Of a stretch of DNA of 64,000 bases, positions 53,230 through 62,552 are shown in pieces (the stretch's first letter is position 1; every line of letters starts with the position of its first letter). The position numbers and the translations under genes are program-made. The notes under the pieces are model-generated. The model was not told the DNA's origin. It saw only the letters and a list, made by a program, of their open reading frames with translations, and searched no databases. The DNA comes from JBHHUI01 sp965248775 (GTDB lineage: Bacteria; Chloroflexota; Anaerolineae; Anaerolineales; JBHHUI01): assembly GCA_965248775.1 (NCBI GenBank), contig OZ252150.1, positions 2,356,001 through 2,420,000 of the forward strand, read 5' to 3'.

Positions 53230-54202
53230 GCAGGAAACTATTCTCAGAGTTGAAAACCTGAAGAAACACTTCCCCATCATGCGTGGCCTGATCCGCCGGC
53301 AGGTGGGTGCTGTCAAAGCAGTAGATGGCGTTTCATTCGATATCTACAAAGGCGAGACGCTCGGATTGGTGGGGGAGAGCGGCTGTGGCAAATCGACTAC
53401 CGGGCGTGTGATCTTGCAGCTCTATCCGGCCACGGCCGGCAGCATAATTTTTGAGGGGCAGGAACTCACCGAATTGAGTTCGGAAGAATTGCGACGCATC
53501 CGTCCGCGCATGCAGATGATTTTCCAGGACCCGCATGCCTCGCTCAATCCTCGTATGACAGTCGGCACTATTATCAGCGAGCCGCTGCTGGAGCATGTCT
53601 CTTCCAGCGGCAGCCAACGCAAAGCACGCGTAGAGGAACTGTTGGAGCTGGTGGGCCTCAACCCGGATTACACGAACCGCTATCCGCATGAGTTTTCCGG
53701 AGGCCAGAGACAGCGCATCGGTATCGCACGGGCCCTGGCGCTCAATCCGGAATTCATTATTTGCGACGAGCCGATTGCGGCCCTCGATGTCTCGATCCAG
53801 GCACAGGTTGTCAATCTGCTTGAGGACTTGCAATCCGAGTTTGGCCTTACCTACCTTTTCATTTCGCACGATCTCAGCATGATTCGCCATATCGCCAATC
53901 GGGTTGCCGTGATGTATCTGGGTAAGATTATGGAATTGGCGATGCGGGATGAATTGTATGAGAGCCCGCTGCATCCCTATACCCAGGCGTTACTTTCTGC
54001 CGTTCCAGCTCCAGACCCCAAGCTGGAACAAAAACGAGAGGGGGTTGTGCTTACGGGTGATGTCCCCAGCCCGGCCAATCCACCGCCGGGGTGTCCGTTC
54101 AATACGCGTTGCCCGATTGCCGTCGAGCGCTGCAGTCAGGAAGAACCAGAATGGCGCGAGCTACGATCCAATCATTGGGTAGCTTGTCATCTGGCTGAGT
54201 GA
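53219..54202 (+). CDS. Dipeptide/oligopeptide ABC transporter ATPase, DppF/OppF type
   Basis: A 327-residue partner ATPase. Walker A GESGCGKSTTG, Q loop MIFQDPHASLNPRMTV, signature FSGGQRQRIGIARAL, Walker B FIICDEPIAALDVS, and C-terminal CPFNTRCPIAVERC. The N-terminal QVGAVKAVDGVSFDIYKGE is typical of the F subunit. The ATG at 53219 lies inside the end of the upstream gene; the frame extended to 53135 is an overlap artefact. Confidence 0.92.
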   Translation: MAAEQETILRVENLKKHFPIMRGLIRRQVGAVKAVDGVSFDIYKGETLGLVGESGCGKSTTGRVILQLYPATAGSIIFEGQELTELSSEELRRIRPRMQMIFQDPHASLNPRMTVGTIISEPLLEHVSSSGSQRKARVEELLELVGLNPDYTNRYPHEFSGGQRQRIGIARALALNPEFIICDEPIAALDVSIQAQVVNLLEDLQSEFGLTYLFISHDLSMIRHIANRVAVMYLGKIMELAMRDELYESPLHPYTQALLSAVPAPDPKLEQKREGVVLTGDVPSPANPPPGCPFNTRCPIAVERCSQEEPEWRELRSNHWVACHLAE

Positions 54203-54497
54203 CGAATCCCGACGATCAAGTGCGAAAAGTGGCACAACGTATCTGAATATCTGTAACAATTGAACGCAAGGCTCGGATTGGGGGTATTTATATTGTATAT
54301 GGCTAGAAAATTAATTATGTGATATGTTTGCAGTAGCCGCTTTATGCATGACACAGGGTAATTCTTGCGAGTTTCAACACGTTGTGCAATTGATTTCCTC
54401 AGGAGGTGACATAAGAAGTAAATTTATCCAAGCCAACTCAGTATCCTTTTAGACAAACAAATAGTCCGATTTTCGAAAACTCTTTATGGAGGAGAAT

Positions 54498-56330
54498 ATG
54501 ACGAGAAAATTTGCATTGCCGTTTGCATTAGTTGCCATCCTTGGCTTATTGCTCGCGGCCTGTACACCCCAAACCGTTGAGGTCGAGGTCACTCGCGAAG
54601 TAGAAGTAGAAGTAGCTGGCGAGACCGTTGTAGAGACCGTTGTAGAGACGGTTGTCGAGGAAGTTGTAGTTGAGGTAGCTGGCGGTGCGCGCGGAACCAG
54701 CGGCACCCTGACTATCCTGTACTGGCAAGCTGCTTCGACACTGAATCCGTATCTCTCAGGCGGCACGAAGGATATCCATGCTGGCTCGCTCATTTTGGAG
54801 CCACTGGCGCGCTATGACGAGTCCGGTAACCTGACCCCATGGCTGGTTGACGAAATCCCGACTGTCGCGAACGGCGGCGTTTCAGAAGACCTGACCAGCA
54901 TCACCTGGACACTAACAGAAGGTATTCTCTGGTCAGATGGAACCCCCCTGACCTCAGCAGATGTGGTCTTTACGGGTGAGTACTGCACAAATGAAGATCT
55001 GGGCTGCAATGCCATAGCCGCATTCAACGGCGTTGAGAGTTTTGAAGCAGTCGATGATCTGACCGTGACGGTCAATTTCGACGGCCCCAAACCATTCCCG
55101 TACGGCCCGTTTGTGGGCGCCACAGTGCCCATCATCCAGGCCGCCCAGTTTGAGGATTGCCAAGGTGCAACAGCCGTGGAATGCACCGAGGAGAACTTTG
55201 GACCGGTAGGCACCGGCCCCTTCGTGGCAAGCGAATTTCGTGCCAATGACACGGTGGTCTACGTAGCCAATGAAAACTACCGCGACCCGAACAAACCGTT
55301 TTTCGCGGAAGTGATCTTCAAGGGTGGCGGCGATGCAGCCTCTGCAGCGCGTGCCGTTCTGGAAACGGGCGAAGCTGACTATGCCTGGAATCTACAGGTG
55401 GAGCCGGAGATCCTGGCTGGGATGGTGGCAGCCGGTAACGGCACGCTCCTCACCGGTTTCGGCACAGCAGTTGAGCGCCTGATAGTTAACCAAACCAATC
55501 CCGATCCGGCGCTGGGCGATGATCGCTCGCTCTATCTGGATGGCGAAAACCCGCATCCGTTCCTGACCGACTTCAATGTCCGCCAGGCGCTGTCGCTGGC
55601 GATTGACCGCAACATCCTCACCCAGGTAGGATACGGGCAGGCGGGTATACCCGGCTGTAACATCTTACCCGCACCGGCCATTTATGTCTCGACCGCGAAC
55701 GATGGGTGCCTGATCCAAGACGTTGTGGAAGCCAACCGCCTGCTCGACGAAGCCGGCTGGCTGCCCGGCGCAGATGGCGTGCGTGCGAAAGACGGCGTCC
55801 GCCTCAGCATTCTGTACCAGACCTCCACCAACTCGGTGCGGCAGGGTACCCAGGCGCTGGTCAAGCAGATGTGGGAAGCAATTGGAGTGGAGACCGAGCT
55901 ACGCAATATCGACGCCGCGGTCTTCTTCGGCGGTGACGTTGCCAATGACGATAACATCTGGAAATTCTACGCCGACATCGAGATGTTTACTAATACCTTT
56001 GACGGCACCGACCCTGAAGCCTATATGGGCACCTGGGTCTGTGACGCGATGCCTGGCCCTGAAAACCAATGGGGGGGCAACAACATGCAACGCTGGTGCA
56101 ATCCCGAATACGATGCGCTTGTAGCAGAGATGTCCACGACAGCTGACATCGATGACCGCGCGTCACTGGCCATGCAGATGAATGACCTGTTGGTGCAAGA
56201 CTTCGTCATGATTCCGCTCGTTACGCGTGGTGATGTATCCGCTTCAAACAATTCCCTGTTAGGCGTGCGCTTCAACGTCTGGGATTCAGAAGAATGGAAC
56301 ATTGCTGACTGGTCACGGTCTGGCCAGTAA
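54498..56330 (+). CDS. Peptide ABC transporter substrate-binding lipoprotein (family 5)
   Basis: A 610-residue extracytoplasmic binding protein. A signal peptide ends in the lipobox LLLAACTPQ, so it is lipid-anchored. A Val/Glu-rich stalk follows (EVEVTREVEVEVAGETVVE), then the type II binding fold: TLTILYWQAASTLNPYLSGG, LVDEIPTVANGGVSEDLTSI, GEADYAWNLQVEPEIL. GGAGGAG precedes the ATG at 54498. It supplies the transporter encoded around it; the ligand is probably a peptide but could be another small solute. Its upstream gap of 295 nt has no gene. Confidence 0.88.
   Translation: MTRKFALPFALVAILGLLLAACTPQTVEVEVTREVEVEVAGETVVETVVETVVEEVVVEVAGGARGTSGTLTILYWQAASTLNPYLSGGTKDIHAGSLILEPLARYDESGNLTPWLVDEIPTVANGGVSEDLTSITWTLTEGILWSDGTPLTSADVVFTGEYCTNEDLGCNAIAAFNGVESFEAVDDLTVTVNFDGPKPFPYGPFVGATVPIIQAAQFEDCQGATAVECTEENFGPVGTGPFVASEFRANDTVVYVANENYRDPNKPFFAEVIFKGGGDAASAARAVLETGEADYAWNLQVEPEILAGMVAAGNGTLLTGFGTAVERLIVNQTNPDPALGDDRSLYLDGENPHPFLTDFNVRQALSLAIDRNILTQVGYGQAGIPGCNILPAPAIYVSTANDGCLIQDVVEANRLLDEAGWLPGADGVRAKDGVRLSILYQTSTNSVRQGTQALVKQMWEAIGVETELRNIDAAVFFGGDVANDDNIWKFYADIEMFTNTFDGTDPEAYMGTWVCDAMPGPENQWGGNNMQRWCNPEYDALVAEMSTTADIDDRASLAMQMNDLLVQDFVMIPLVTRGDVSASNNSLLGVRFNVWDSEEWNIADWSRSGQ
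54621..54656 (+). repeat. Three 12-bp tandem repeats in the binding-protein stalk
   Basis: GAGACCGTTGTA occurs twice (54621-54644) and a third copy is GAGACGGTTGTC (54645-54656). Each encodes E-T-V-V. Copy number could change by slippage and alter the length of the stalk between the lipid anchor and the binding domain. Confidence 0.7.
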
Positions 56331-56382
56331 GGAGTGCAATCATAAGATGATTTGCTGTAGCAAACATCTTAGCTAGCAAAGG

Positions 56383-56419
56383 GCGGTCCACGGTCAGAAT
56401 CCGGCCGCGGACCGCTTTG
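56383..56419 (+). terminator. Hairpin after the binding-protein gene
   Basis: GCGGTCCACGG (56383-56393) pairs with CCGCGGACCGC (56405-56415) with one mismatch, followed by TTTGT. It lies in the 377-nt gap before the permease genes and may reduce read-through, as often seen after binding-protein genes. The rest of 56331-56707 contains no recognisable gene. Confidence 0.6.
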
Positions 56420-56707
56420 TAGTTACCCAGTTTTTGCCTAAATTGTGCGACATATCGTCGGCTGTCTATATGAACGAATGGCGTCAAATGCGATGCCCAG
56501 GCAGTCATGACTAGATCAATTTTGAGATCGACGGGGCCTGGCTGTTATGCTCACCCTATTTATCAGGAATACTGGTTCGTGCCTGAAATGCCCTACCGAA
56601 GCCAATTTGACGATGTTTGCGACCATCCTGACAGATAAAATATAGACTTATTTGGGCAAAAACTGGGTAGTTAAAATCTTTTCAAGCAATGCGAGAATAG
56701 AGTAACT

Positions 56708-57721
56708 ATGGGAAAGTACATCATCCGGCGATTACTCACTGCCATTCCAACGTTGATTGTGATCAGTTTTGTTGTCTTTGCCATCCTCGATCTCGCGCCG
56801 AACGATCCCACCGGGACCCTGCCGCTCACGATCCCCCCGGAAGTACGTGCCAAAATCCGCGAATCGCTCGGACTGGATCAACCCTTTCATGTTCGCTATG
56901 TGAAGTGGATGGGTCAGTTCTTCATCAATGAGCCGCTCAACATCATCGAAAATATCTTCGACGTTACTATTGGGAATTCCGAAGATCGCTTGCGCGTGCG
57001 TTCGTGGCAAACGCGCAGTCCGGTCGTGGATTTGATCATAGAACGCACTCCGCAGACATTTTGGGTGGTCGGATTGTCCTATATCTTTTCTATAATGATC
57101 GCGATTCCAATTGGGGTCATTTCAGCGTATAAGCAGTATTCCCTTTTCGATCAGGTGGGAACTTTCGTGTCGATGGTCGGATTCTCAGTTCCAACCTTCT
57201 TCACCGGGCTCGTAATAATAGTTATCTTTAGTGTTCAATTGGGCTGGTTCCCATCCGTATATAACACGACCCATAAAGTCACGGATTGGGCCAGTTTGGT
57301 TGTCCAGATGAAGCAAATGGCCATGCCGGTGATTGTGTTGACGTTTTTTAGTGCCGCACAATTAGGAAGATTTACACGTTCGTCGATGCTGGACAACCTG
57401 AATCTGGACTATGTTCGCACAGCTCGTTCCAAGGGCATGCGCGAGCGTGTAGTCGTTATAGTGCATGTCTTGCGCAACAGTCTCATCCCGGTTGCTACAC
57501 TGATCGCACTTGGTATCCCGCAAATATTTGCGGGCGCGATCATCACAGAGCAAATTTTCCGGGTCAACGGCCTGGGGGCCTTGCTCATCATCGCCATTCA
57601 GGGCGCGGATATTCCGCTTGTGCAATCCCTGACCTTTATTTTCGCCGTACTCATTGTATTCTTCAATATTTTGGTCGACGTGCTTTATGGCTTTTTGGAT
57701 CCGCGCATTCGTTATGACTGA
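56708..57721 (+). CDS. Peptide ABC transporter permease, DppB type
   Basis: A 337-residue inner-membrane permease with six helices. The N-terminus MGKYIIRRLLTAIPTLIVIS is typical of the B subunit. The coupling EAA-type loop reads DYVRTARSKGMRERVVVIVH, and the C-terminus has the LVDVLYGFLDPRIRY ending. It forms a channel with the DppC-type protein encoded 30 nt downstream. Confidence 0.93.
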   Translation: MGKYIIRRLLTAIPTLIVISFVVFAILDLAPNDPTGTLPLTIPPEVRAKIRESLGLDQPFHVRYVKWMGQFFINEPLNIIENIFDVTIGNSEDRLRVRSWQTRSPVVDLIIERTPQTFWVVGLSYIFSIMIAIPIGVISAYKQYSLFDQVGTFVSMVGFSVPTFFTGLVIIVIFSVQLGWFPSVYNTTHKVTDWASLVVQMKQMAMPVIVLTFFSAAQLGRFTRSSMLDNLNLDYVRTARSKGMRERVVVIVHVLRNSLIPVATLIALGIPQIFAGAIITEQIFRVNGLGALLIIAIQGADIPLVQSLTFIFAVLIVFFNILVDVLYGFLDPRIRYD

Positions 57722-57751
57722 TCCAGGTCTGTAAGTAGAAAGGCATTTGTA

Positions 57752-58678
57752 GTGACAGCCACACCAGCCACCCTGGAACTACCCACTATTGTTGAAAGAG
57801 AACATCGTTCGTTATGGGGCGATGTCTGGACCCAATTCCGTAAGCACCGGCTGGCCATGCTCGGTGTTGGAATTCTCGCCTTTCTCGTTCTAGGCGTTGC
57901 AGTAGGTCCCTTTGCCTACACGGTGGATGCCGGCTTTATCGATGTGACCGCTGCAAATTCGCAGCCCACCTCTGAGCATTTGTTCGGCACAGACAACCTG
58001 GGACGTGATACGTTGGCGCGTGCGATGTCCGGCGGTCGTATTTCTATGTCTGTGGGTATATCGGCGATGTTAGTCGCGATAGTTCTTGGTACGGTGATCG
58101 GTAGCTTGGCTGGTTATTACGCAAAGCTGGATGGACCGTTGATGCGCATCACCGACATGTTTTTGGCGATGCCGTTGTTGCCCCTATTATTGGTGATCAT
58201 TTTTCTGTTCCGCGATGTCTTACGGACTGCTTTCGGACCTGAGACCGGTATCTTCATCCTGATCGTTAGTGTGATCGGCATTCTGAATTGGATGCCAACT
58301 GCACGTATTGTCCGTGCGGAAGTGCTCTCCATCAAGGAGCAGGAGTTTGTCACGGCAGCACAAAGCATCGGCACACGCCGGAATCGGATTCTCATCAGGC
58401 ATATTTTTCCGAATGTCTTCAGCCCGATTATGGTGGCGGCCACGCTCGGCGTTGCAAATGCCATCATTACGGAATCGGCGCTCTCCTTCCTGGGCCTTGG
58501 CTTTCCGTCCGACTTCCCTACCTGGGGACGGCTGCTCTACGATGGCAAGGATTTCCTGACCCTGACACCTGCGCTTGTAATCTGGCCGGGCCTGTTCATC
58601 TCACTGACCGTATTGAGTGTGAACTTCATCGGTGACGGTTTGCGGGATGCCCTCGACCCAAGAATCCGCGGCAGGTAG
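57752..58678 (+). CDS. Peptide ABC transporter permease, DppC type
   Basis: A 308-residue permease starting at GTG. An N-terminal cytoplasmic tail (WGDVWTQFRKHRLAMLGVG) leads to six helices. HLFGTDNLGRDTLARAM is the diagnostic periplasmic loop of C subunits; KEQEFVTAAQSIGTRRNRI is the EAA loop; and NFIGDGLRDALDPRIRG ends the protein. A good terminator follows 30 nt after the stop. Confidence 0.94.
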   Translation: MTATPATLELPTIVEREHRSLWGDVWTQFRKHRLAMLGVGILAFLVLGVAVGPFAYTVDAGFIDVTAANSQPTSEHLFGTDNLGRDTLARAMSGGRISMSVGISAMLVAIVLGTVIGSLAGYYAKLDGPLMRITDMFLAMPLLPLLLVIIFLFRDVLRTAFGPETGIFILIVSVIGILNWMPTARIVRAEVLSIKEQEFVTAAQSIGTRRNRILIRHIFPNVFSPIMVAATLGVANAIITESALSFLGLGFPSDFPTWGRLLYDGKDFLTLTPALVIWPGLFISLTVLSVNFIGDGLRDALDPRIRGR

Positions 58679-58708
58679 TTCGGTAAAATTTCACAAAAAG
58701 AACGATTA

Positions 58709-58744
58709 AATACCGCCGTGAACGTTATGGCGGTATTTTCTTTT
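58709..58744 (+). terminator. Intrinsic terminator of the peptide transporter genes
   Basis: AATACCGCC and GGCGGTATT form a 9-bp stem with an 11-nt loop, followed by TTCTTTTC. A convincing rho-independent terminator 31 nt after the last permease gene. Confidence 0.8.
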
Positions 58745-58765
58745 CTACTGACAGAAGGTAATCAA

Positions 58766-59128
58766 ATGAGGCACTGGACTCGTGGGATCCTTGATAGCTT
58801 AGGGTTACTTGCCGTTTGGCTCGTGCTGGCGATCGGCGTTGCCCTGACGGCTTTTCAAATCCATGCGACGCTGCTTTTTCTGGGGCTGCTCATTGTAGAG
58901 AATCCAACCTTCCGGCCATCGGGCTGGAGTACGAACACGATCCACAGTTTGAGCCGTATTCTTGTACTCATCTTAGGGGCTTTCTGGTTAGGGTTTGTGG
59001 TTTTTTTAGAAAGCTATCTGCGCGAGGGCCGCGACCACCAGGTGTTGCGCCTGCGCGTACTGCGGCTGATTTCCTACATTGTGGGGATTTATATTTTTAG
59101 TTCGGGGGCACTTTTCATACTCTCGTGA
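58766..59128 (+). CDS. Small integral membrane protein
   Basis: A 120-residue protein with three or four hydrophobic helices (SLGLLAVWLVLAIGVALTAF, ATLLFLGLLIVEN, ILVLILGAFWLGFVVFLESY, LISYIVGIYIFSSGALFIL) and almost no soluble part. No family recognised. AGAAGG precedes the ATG at 58766; the frame extended upstream to 58718 would start inside the terminator. It is convergent with the broken zinc-ribbon gene, 11 nt away. Confidence 0.65.
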   Translation: MRHWTRGILDSLGLLAVWLVLAIGVALTAFQIHATLLFLGLLIVENPTFRPSGWSTNTIHSLSRILVLILGAFWLGFVVFLESYLREGRDHQVLRLRVLRLISYIVGIYIFSSGALFILS

Positions 59129-59139
59129 CGCAGTAAAAA

Positions 59140-59766
59140 TCAGACTCCAAAGAGAAAGCCTCGATTCGACCACACCAGCCAAAACAAGAGCAACAGCGCA
59201 ATCAGCCCCGCTCTTGCCAGAAGCATTCCAAGCTTGATTCGGTCGCGAGGTTTTACACCGCCGACTTTTCCGATTTGACCGTTCACCAAAAGATGGTACT
59301 CCACGCCCTTGTAGTGGTAGTTGCCCACAAAGAGTGGCAGTAATAAATGTTTGTACGTCAGCCCTGTCCAGCCAGAGGGGATGAGTTGCAGGTTGCGTTT
59401 CTCGCGCGCAGCTTCAATACGAGGAGCGAGCTTACGATTTGCGTTTTCCATCACGCGCCCGCGCGCGTCTAGCGATGCAGCTGCCAGTGAATGGTCATAT
59501 GTGAGCGCATACCAACCCGCCAGTTGCTCGTCTTTAAACTCGACCAAGGATTTCATCTCAAACGGGAGGATGCGATCAAGCTCTTTGAACGATAGTGCCC
59601 GCAATCCGGGAACCAGGACGTCATCGAAGTTCATAAACTGTTCGCCGGTGCGTTGCTCCCAGCGGTTCTCGCTGATGCTCACTTCACATCTATATTTGAT
59701 TTCTAGCGTGCCGTCAAATGTCCAAAACGGGAAATAAACCGGCCTCAGGTTAGAAGCACGCCCTAG
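59140..59766 (-). pseudogene. Zinc-ribbon protein, C-terminal fragment beyond the IS701 insertion
   Basis: Continues the protein begun at 61852 after the insertion: LGRASNLRPVYFPFWTFDG is the direct continuation of FFAPDDLAL once the element and one CTAG are removed. It has a beta-rich part (GTLEIKYRCEVSISENRW), a stretch with LVPGLRALSFKELDRIL, and a C-terminal membrane helix (LLARAGLIALLLLFWLVW). Function unknown. Confidence 0.7.
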
Positions 59767-61074
59767 TACTACAGTTGTAGATAAATGAGTGATGCACCAC
59801 GACGTTTGTAATGATAGAACCTGGCGACGGCCTGATGATGGCGACGCCAATGCGACCAGGCGAGGATCTCCTGAGCGGTCTGCTGCACGCGCAACACTAG
59901 ACGCCAGAGCAATCGCCGGATTTCGGCCACACTCAACCGCACGAGAGGCCGCGGCGGTGCTTGAACGCCGCAAGACTGTTGCGCGTCGCTGACAACAACG
60001 CCCCCTTTTTCAGCGCTTCGTGGCTTGGCGTGGTCGTTCGTATCGCGGCCAGATAAGCATGCGCCCACATCGCCAGAGTGGTATGGCGATACCAACCGGT
60101 CCAACTGCGCACTTCATATTGATCCAATCCGACTTCACCCTTGGCAGCCTCGAAGGTCACTTCAATCGCCCAACGGCTGCCGGCCACGCGCACCATGTCT
60201 TCCAGCGTGGTTTCCTGTGGCGCGAAGACCACGAAGGCTGTCAGTTCATGCAGGTCTTCGATTTTGCGCCGTATCAGCAGCCAGCGCCCCCAGCTCGCTT
60301 GCATGGGTGGGTTGAGCGGCAGCAGATGCCAGTCGTATCCGCGTGGACCTTTGGCCCCAGCGCCGGCGCTCAGTCGTATCCAATCTTCGGCAGGCAAGGT
60401 GGCCAGCACTTGCTTGACGCGGTGCTGTTTGAAACCAATCCAGACGTACTCCTTGCCCGAAACGGCCAGCGCGTAGGCCCGTTCTCGCTCTTCCAGCCAC
60501 AGACGCAGGCGGCGGTCGTCGCCATAGACAGAGTCGCCCGTCACCCACGCCGCCGGCAGGCCGGTGTCCAGCGCCCGCGCCAGCATCTGCCGCGCCAGCG
60601 CTGGTTTGGTCGCAAACGCGCGGTCCGCGGGGATACCGACACTCGCACAGCGCACCGGGTCGTTGGTCCACTCCTTGGGCAAGTAAAGTTCGCGGTCAAT
60701 CAAGGTGTGCCCCGCGCCACCCGCATACGCCAGGAAGACCCCGACCTGAGAGTTCTCGACGCGCCCGGCAGTGCCGCTGTACTGCCGGGCGACACCTGCG
60801 GAGTGACGACCCTTCTTGACGAACCCCGTTTCGTCGACGATCAGGACCGCTGTGGCATCGCTCAGATAATCGCGCAAATAGCCCAGCGCTTGCTCCCGCG
60901 CTTCCGCCCGGGCGAACCGCGCGCCAATGCGTTGTGCGACTTCCAGCAGTGCATCGGCCCAGCCCTGCACGACGGCCAGATCGGTTATGCCATTATCAAC
61001 ACGTCCGTTTGTCATTGGTATCTTCGCCCCCTTGTCGGAGCCAAACGATACCACATTTATCTACAACTGTATTA
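59767..61074. mobile_element. IS701-like element, internally deleted copy B
   Basis: A 1,308-bp copy of the element at 49604-51058, almost identical except for a 147-bp in-frame deletion, a base change in the transposase and one in the right end (ATTA for AGTA). CTAG is duplicated at 59763-59766 and 61075-61078; the target was CCTAGG. It splits the zinc-ribbon gene. Confidence 0.88.
59933..61015 (-). CDS. IS701-family transposase, 49-residue internal deletion (copy B)
   Basis: A 360-residue version of the copy A transposase. Residues between REQALGYLR and DYLSDATAV are missing (49 in all), an in-frame loss between two CGCGCA repeats. All three catalytic motifs remain (DETGFVKKG, GDSVYGDDR, RWAIEVTFEAAKGE). 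The deleted part precedes the first Asp and may be needed for DNA binding, so the enzyme may be inactive. It carries the same C-terminal frame break as copy A. Confidence 0.85.
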   Translation of the reverse strand: MTNGRVDNGITDLAVVQGWADALLEVAQRIGARFARAEAREQALGYLRDYLSDATAVLIVDETGFVKKGRHSAGVARQYSGTAGRVENSQVGVFLAYAGGAGHTLIDRELYLPKEWTNDPVRCASVGIPADRAFATKPALARQMLARALDTGLPAAWVTGDSVYGDDRRLRLWLEERERAYALAVSGKEYVWIGFKQHRVKQVLATLPAEDWIRLSAGAGAKGPRGYDWHLLPLNPPMQASWGRWLLIRRKIEDLHELTAFVVFAPQETTLEDMVRVAGSRWAIEVTFEAAKGEVGLDQYEVRSWTGWYRHTTLAMWAHAYLAAIRTTTPSHEALKKGALLSATRNSLAAFKHRRGLSCG

Positions 61075-61852
61075 CTAGGAGCGCCAGATCGTCCGGCGCG
61101 AAAAACCCCTTTCCCAGCCAGCGTTTAACATGTTTGCCGGCCATGTTGCTATCCATCCGAAAAAGTCCAATCAATTGCGGGTCCACAAGTTCTGCTGCTT
61201 CCGCGGAATCAATGAGTTGTGTTGATCCGCAATATGGACATTCGTTCGTTACCTGACCCGGCGGGAGCAGGGTGATCGCGCCGCAATGCTCGCAACCCAC
61301 TCGGTGCTGCGCCTCTGCCCAGCGATGTGCTCGCTCTGTAATGAGAGCCACATCCAGCACCTGCTCGGCCTGATCGGAAATGTCGTAGAGAGGCAGGGCT
61401 GCGTCTGGATGTGTTTCTGTAGCTTCGATGTGACCGCAGCGCGTGCATTGCAAATGATTGTGTTGGGCACGGAAGGTCAGCTTGCCGCCGCAGTTTGAGC
61501 AGGCAAACATGTTTGCGCCGGCCTCGTCCGGAACGGTTGGCTGGCGGGCAACGACTTGCTCCCCCTCGGCAAGCACGCGTTCTCCATCCAATCGTTCGGA
61601 CAACTGCAGCAGCCCACGTTTCGCAGCGCTGTTATTTGGATCCGCTGCCAGTACATGCTCCAGATAGCTGCGTTTTTCTTCAGGATCGTCAGTTGTGCCT
61701 GAAAGCCATAACCAGGGGCGTGGGTCACGGAACACGAGTTCGGTCGCGCTTGTGAGCAAGCGGCGCGCTTTGTCGCGGTCGCCCTTCTTCGCGGCTGCGA
61801 TACCGCTCTTGAGCAGGCTTTCGAAACGCGGGTTATAGTCTCTGGCGGGCAT
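61075..61852 (-). pseudogene. Zinc-ribbon/TPR-like protein, N-terminal part, cut by IS701
   Basis: The first 258 residues of a protein whose end lies at 59140-59766. Residues 1-90 form TPR-like helices (SGIAAAKKGDRDKARRLLTS, KRSYLEHVLAADPNNSAAKR). Two zinc ribbons follow: FACSNCGGKLTFRAQHNHLQ with CTRCGH, and GCEHCGAITLLPPGQ with CPYCGS. The frame stops a few codons into the element. Rejoined, the protein would be about 466 residues and end with a membrane helix. Role unknown; similar Zn-ribbon proteins are often misnamed helicase-like. Confidence 0.75.
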
Positions 61853-61901
61853 TGATTATCGCGGAACGAAGGCAGATTCCTGGATAACAAATCTGTCCGT
61901 G

Positions 61902-62552
61902 TTATTCATGATCATCCGTTTGATCCGTCCCCGAATTCTCCATTTCCTGAGCAAGGCGCTCTGCCTCCGCAAGGTCAGCTGGTGTGTTTATGTTGAAGAA
62001 CGAGCGCACTTGCGGGTCAAACTGTTCAATCTCAGGCCTCTCGACAAAACGAATGTCTACATCATCAAAGAAGCTAATGACACGGCGTTGGCCGTTATCG
62101 ATGGCAGTCTGGATGGGCTGCAAACAGGATTTATTGTAGATGGCACGAAAGGGCTCAGCAAATACTTTGCCAATTTTTCCAGGTGGCGAGAGGCGTGGGA
62201 TGACTGCGTCATGGCTGGCTGCAAGCATGATTAAGTGCTCGAGAAATGAGCGGTTTACAAAAGGCATATCGCAGGCGAGTACGAGGCAGAATGATTGGGT
62301 TGCATGGTGGATGGCGCTATACAGACCGCCGAGTGCGCCCACATCCGGATAGACATCTCCAAAGATCGGCAACCCGAACTGCTGATAATCTGCAGGCTGA
62401 TTGCTGATAATGATCGTCTCTGTTCCAATATCAGCGATCTGATCGAGAATAAATTGGAGCAGCGGTTTCCCCTGGAAGGGAACGAGCCCCTTGTCACGCC
62501 CCATCCGGCTGGATTGGCCACCTGCTTGTAATACGATAGATAGGTCGATCAT
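61902..62552 (-). CDS. mobA: Molybdenum cofactor guanylyltransferase
   Basis: A 216-residue enzyme linking GMP from GTP to molybdenum cofactor to make the guanine dinucleotide form. LQAGGQSSRMGRDKGLVPF (residues 8-26) is the nucleotide loop, with Gln where most MobA have Ala. LACDMPFVNRSFLEHLI contains the metal Asp. GALGGLYSAIHH is typical. It fits moaC and moaDE at 21-22 kb, implying molybdenum-cofactor enzymes in this organism. Confidence 0.9.
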   Translation of the reverse strand: MIDLSIVLQAGGQSSRMGRDKGLVPFQGKPLLQFILDQIADIGTETIIISNQPADYQQFGLPIFGDVYPDVGALGGLYSAIHHATQSFCLVLACDMPFVNRSFLEHLIMLAASHDAVIPRLSPPGKIGKVFAEPFRAIYNKSCLQPIQTAIDNGQRRVISFFDDVDIRFVERPEIEQFDPQVRSFFNINTPADLAEAERLAQEMENSGTDQTDDHE

